From the NCBI GenBank assembly GCA_965153455.1, contig OZ234496.1, positions 4,783,207-4,847,206 on the forward strand: 64,000 bases of DNA, read 5' to 3'. The position numbers were made by a program, and so were the translations under genes. This document shows positions 59,930 through 64,000 of the stretch, in pieces (the first letter of the stretch is position 1; every line of letters starts with the position of its first letter). Source of the stretch: Sphagnum compactum (Eukaryota; Bryophyta; Sphagnopsida; Sphagnales). The notes beneath the pieces were generated by a model that saw nothing but the letters and a program-made list of their open reading frames with translations, was not told the DNA's origin and did no database searches.

Positions 59930-61150
59930 AGGTACAGTGTGCATCCATAAATTATCGTGCAAGTATTGCATTTCCTTTTACCATATATAGTATGGATTAA
60001 GGTCATGATGTGGGTATTGCATTTTTCCCCCATATACAGTGTGCATTTTTAAATTGTCATGTAGGTATTGCATTTAGGGCTCCCACATGTAATGTGGATT
60101 AGGGTCATAATGTGGGTATTGCATTTTTCCCCCATAAAAAATGTGCATCCTTAAATTGTCATGCAAGTATTACATTTAATGTCCCACATATAGTGTGGAT
60201 TAAGGTCTTAATGTGTGACGCACTCCCAAAGTCCTTAATATATTCAAATGTGAATCGAAGGTGAACATAGCGGAAAAATGAGGAGTTGGGGTACACTCCT
60301 TGGCTCGCAACACTTCAAGGGTACAGGGGCGTGTTGGAGCTCCAGGATAGGGACTAGGAAGAGTGACAAGCAAGTCAATTATTCACACGGACCTGCATAA
60401 ACTAAACAACAAGTTGGTTAGTGCATAACTGGGGCACCTTTGGTGCACAGACCAACCATGGGCAAACACGAATTCACAAGACTCACCTTGGCTCGGACTT
60501 AGGGGAAGCCACCACCTTCCCCCTTATAGTATTCTATGTGCTTGGCCACGGGACCAACACTCAAATGTCATTTTGTCTCGGGACTCCCAAGTTGGAATCC
60601 TAAAATACCCTAAATTGGAACTCCCACGACTTTGGAGGCCTATAACTTTGTGTGAAAACCTCCGATTGAGATGAGGTCTGAAGCAAAGTTGTATCCTAGT
60701 CAAGAGCTTTCCAACGATATGTGGCACGCCACCTGCACGCAAATAAATCGGGGAGATTCGCAACTTTTAGTGGTCGAGAATCAAATTGGCAATTTGACTC
60801 CCGACCTTCCTTTTGGCCATAACCTATGTTTTAAGTATCCAAATGGATAACGCGAGCTCATTTTAGGCATCCAAGTTCCAAGAGCTTTTTAATGACATAA
60901 ATAATTTTCAATCCAATGAGTTTTGATCCCTGCAATTGCCCTCTGAAGATTTGGGAGTCCATCGGGGTTCCAACTCCCTATTTGGGAGTTTACTTGGGAG
61001 TGTGGGGGTTCATTCCCTCACTCTCCTACATTCCCAAGAACATGAAATGTGAGTCTCGGGCTTCACTCTTGGCCCGCACCTTCGCAAGCCCTTGCTTTGG
61101 TTGCGAACCCAGGGCTAGGGTCGCGACAATGTGGGTATTGCATTTTGCGC
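59930..61150. repeat. About 100-bp minisatellite, left array (split by solo LTR B)
   Basis: The unit, read on the plus strand, is GTGTGCATCCTTAAATTGTC-ATG-AAGTATTGCATTT-CCCACAT-TAGTGTGGATTAAGGTC-ATGTGGGTATTGCATTTTTC. About two and a half units lie at 59,935-60,215, and the array resumes at 61,129 after the LTR. It lies between the catalytic and the SWIM parts of the MULE pseudogene, so it behaves like intron or inserted sequence. Confidence 0.82.
60216..61128 (+). mobile_element. Solo LTR B (913 bp) with ATGTG target duplication
   Basis: It starts TGACGCACTCCCAAAGTCCT and ends GGGTCGCGACA (TG...CA). It is flanked by perfect 5-bp direct repeats, ATGTG at 60,211-60,215 and ATGTG at 61,129-61,133. 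It is homologous along its length to solo LTR A at 53,963-54,771, but keeps about 100 bp more near 60,820-60,930 (CATAACCTATGTTTTAAGTA region). No internal domain is present. Removing it restores the minisatellite phrase AATGTGGGTATTGCATTTT. Confidence 0.93.
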
Positions 61151-63169
61151 CCACATGGGATTGCTAAGTCCACCATTGGTGTTTTTACCTTAATGCAAAG
61201 AGTGAATATTTTGAGATGTGCACAACATGGTGCAACAACAATAATGGATTGAGAGTTAATTCATGTACCAATTTGGAAATAATAAGTCCAAAAATATCAA
61301 GTCCATGAATCATTGGATAAATGTTGGGTGAAGCTTTCAATGATCTTGTTTCTCCCACAAGTCATGAAGGCTTCAATGCTTTCATTTGGTTCAATGGGCA
61401 TGTACATGATGGTGTGAAGGTCATCCAATATTGCACATCACACTTCATTATTTTTGATTTTTTCCATTGAACGTAAGCGCCAAACCTTTAAGACATGCCA
61501 CGTGCAAAGGTAAATGGGCATTTGATCATTGCCCCACACAATCCTAACCATGCATAAAATACCAATTTATTATCATTTCAACTATAACATTATTTTAAAT
61601 GGAAAATGTGGGGTGAAATTTTGAAATGGCTGCATGTACATAAAAGCTCAAAAAAAGGTAGAATGAAAATAAAATTCACCGCAATGTTCGTAATTTTTGT
61701 GGAGCATCATCAATGATGAAACATGAAGGTTTCCATTTAGGGCTCTTCCTCAAAAGCTTCGTTTTTAAAGGAGTTAGCCATTCCACCAAATCACACTTGT
61801 TTGGTGGCTTGTAATGATCCATGCAATCGGCATTCCAATGCGATGTGCATCAAACACCATCATGTGAACAAATGAAATTTCACATCTTTGGTGCCGAAGG
61901 TGGCATCCATTGAGATTGCCCCATTATCACCTAATGAAACCATGGCTTGCAATTGCGATGGGGTTTGTATCCCTATTGTGAATGGGACATGAATCCCATT
62001 ATCCTTACGCATCTTGAAAATAAAACACATCATTTGGATGACTAAATGCCCATGTGCAAAGGGAAATGGCCGGATTTTGGTATAAACGCGAACTCCCTTT
62101 TTTGTGTTTGTGATCCAAGTAAGCAATGTCTTGTTGTTTAATGAAATCATCCCTTGTCATCACTTCTCTTGCATTGATTTTAGCCCAGCATATTGCCTTA
62201 TGCTTATCGTATATTTGTTTGACGGTGTAACCTAAACCCAATTGGGTCCAAATGTGGTCCTTGAGGGCTTGTGACATTCGTGGGGCAAAAAAAGATGGTC
62301 GCACACTGGAATCAAGGTCATGTTTGCCATGTGCAAGCTCACCATTGACCTGTGTATGAAGTTGATGGTAGAAGATTATCTTTGCCACCTCAAGTTGTGT
62401 GTACAATTGCCTAATCGAAAATTGAGTTAAACGACCTCGTTTAATGGATCAATGGTGATTTGGGTCTCCACGATTATCTTCCAGCCCATACCCACATGCC
62501 TACCTACAAAATGTGGAATCGATTTAGGACCTAAAGTTTGGTACAATATGAGGTTAAAAAATAAGTTCCATATAACAAAAGTGAATAATAGAACATCATA
62601 CCAAATATGGCTGAGGTGGTTTTGGATTCTTGGCATTTTTACATTTTCTTGTGAGGGTACCCGCTTATAAATGTTCCATTCCATCGGGGAGTCTTCATGG
62701 CTTCGTTCACCATTTAAAAATTCCGAGATTCGTGCATGTGGGATGTATGCATATTCAACCTCGATTATATGTGCCCCTCCATGTCGAACATCTTTTTTTC
62801 ACACCAAGTCCATGTTGTTAAAGGGTGACTTCTTTAGGTTTTGAATTTCAATATGTTGAGATTTTGAAGCATGACCGATGTTTGAAACTATGCTTTGAAC
62901 TAATTGTACAAGAAAAAACAATAAATTGATATTAATGTCCAAAACTTTATATTTGCAATATGTTGAATTACATGTTAATTGTCATATTCAATACTAATGC
63001 AAATGTACATGTTTTAAATACTTAATTTGTATCCCTCATCTAAACTTTATACAATCATGCACATAATACCCTAAATGTTAAGTATGGAGAACATATGATA
63101 TGGTATATGGCCATAATTGTAAATTTTAAATCCATATTATTTATGGATAATCTAAATGTAATACCCACA

Positions 63170-63720
63170 TGATAGTTAACAAACTGCACTATTTATGGAA
63201 AAAATAAATGCAATACCTAGATGACAATTTAAAGATGCACATTATATATGGGGGAAAAATGCAATACCCACATTATGACCCTAATCCACACTATATGTGG
63301 AAGCCCTAAATGTAGTACCTACATGACAATTTAAAGATGCACACTATATATGGGGGAAAATTGCTATACCCACAATATGACCCTAATCCACATTATATGT
63401 GGAAGCCCTAAATGCAGTACCTACATGATAATTTAAAGATGCACACTATATATGGGGGAAAACTGTAATACCCACATTATGACCCTAATCCACACTACAT
63501 GTGGGAGCCCTAAATGCAATACCTACATGACAGTTTAAAGATGCACAGTGTATATGGGGGGAAAATGCAATACCTACATGGTAATTTAAAGATGCACATT
63601 GTATGTGGGGGAAAAATGCAATATTTGCATAACAATTTAAAGATGCACACTATATATGGGTGGCAAAATGTAATATTGGCATTATGACCCTAATTCCACA
63701 CTATTTATGGGAGGCCAAAA
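63170..63720. repeat. 102-bp minisatellite, right array, inverted relative to the left array
   Basis: GATGCAC begins at about 63,234, 63,336, 63,438 and 63,540, a period of 102 bp, then at 63,587 and 63,643 as shortened units. On the plus strand the unit reads TATATGGGGGAAAA-TGCAATACCCACATTATG-ACCCTAATCCACA-TATGTGGAAGCCCTAAATGC, the reverse complement of the left array. It lies upstream of the MULE transposase start. Confidence 0.9.
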
Positions 63721-64000
63721 TGCTAAATCCATATATCAAACATGGAACATTCTTAGTGGAATTTGATGACCATATTAAAACCATATAGGGAAATTGATTT
63801 CTTTAAATTGAGAACAAAACAATAAGAAAACATAAGAAAATGATTAAAAAAAAAATCATACCGTTGATGTTAAAGGATGATATCACATTCAAAGGAATTG
63901 TATTTTGATTTGAAAACACAATCTAAATAAATCAACACACATTTCATTAAACCTTAAACTTAGAACCCTAAATAATCCTAATGATAAATGCTCTCAACCT
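63721..64000. other. AT-rich right end of the window, nothing recognised
   Basis: No coding frame or terminus of the MULE could be fixed here; a terminal inverted repeat, if it exists, may lie beyond the window. Confidence 0.35.

Larger units (their letters stand above)
58924..62822 (-). pseudogene. MULE-type transposase pseudogene
   Basis: The minus strand reads, from its N-terminal side: EYAYIPHARISEFLNGERSH and EWNIYKRVPSQ (about 62,640-62,790), GMGWKIIVETQ, VNGELAHGKHDLDSSVRPSF and LGLGYTVKQIYDKHKAICWA. Next come KQQDIAYLDHKHKKGSSRLY, DNGIHVPFTIGIQTPSQLQ and GAISMDATFGTKDVKFHLFT with the first catalytic Asp (about 61,880). Then FIIDDAPQ (second Asp, about 61,710) and LCTWHVLKAW (about 61,490). 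After a 1.3-kb interruption the C-terminus has a SWIM-like zinc-finger remnant TCEWALRGNLCKYQ, whose last ligand His is replaced by Tyr, and FADPTYLHIYDNESDDEEAD. Stops (for example at 59,185) and frameshifts inactivate it. The order D-D-C/H-SWIM is that of Mutator-like transposases. Confidence 0.8.

Overview
This is nuclear DNA from a land plant with a large, repeat-rich, strongly AT-rich genome. Three things point to that: spliceosomal introns, plant-type transposons (CACTA, Copia, MULE, solo LTRs), and a long decayed piece of chloroplast DNA sitting in nuclear repeats. The chloroplast piece keeps group II introns in petD and clpP and still has infA and rpoA. That argues against a conifer or gnetophyte donor that has lost the clpP introns, but the species cannot be named from this window.

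Layout. (1) 0.2-13.9 kb: a nuclear plastid insertion (NUPT) collinear with the plastid order rpl14-rps8-infA-rps11-rpoA-petD-petB-psbH-psbN-psbT-psbB-clpP, with every strand switch as in plastids. All genes are pseudogenes. A 3.4-kb CACTA-type element with a TGT target duplication splits infA, a 580-bp inverted-repeat element splits psbB, and petB carries a 63-bp in-frame tandem expansion. (2) 14-30 kb: degenerate repeats, namely two more CACTA-like elements, a Copia reverse-transcriptase relic, an old LTR, several tandem repeats and an interspersed repeat at 28.5-29.3 kb. (3) 30.8-35.0 kb: the one convincing intact gene, a three-exon LRR-Roc-COR (ROCO, TORNADO1-like) gene of 1,270 codons, followed by a universal-stress-protein pseudogene and a local duplication. 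(4) 38.3-45.7 kb: a decayed Copia retrotransposon whose gag is broken by a fourth CACTA-like element. (5) 45.7-52.1 kb: degenerate repeats, including second copies of repeats seen at 19 and 28.5 kb. (6) 52.3-55 kb: minisatellites, notably about 19 tandem hairpin units of about 60 bp with a solo LTR (GTCGT duplication) in them. (7) 55.3-63.8 kb: a C2H2-finger pseudogene and a convergent MULE-type transposase pseudogene. Both have minisatellites built on the motif TGCAATACC, and a second solo LTR (ATGTG duplication) sits in one of these arrays.

Apart from the ROCO gene there is no functional gene network to describe: the window is mainly a record of nested insertions. The most unusual structures are the hairpin minisatellite, the TGCAATACC arrays in inverted orientation at the MULE relic, and the shared promoter-like block in the four CACTA-like elements. 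All identifications come from reading translations and motifs by eye; no database search was possible.
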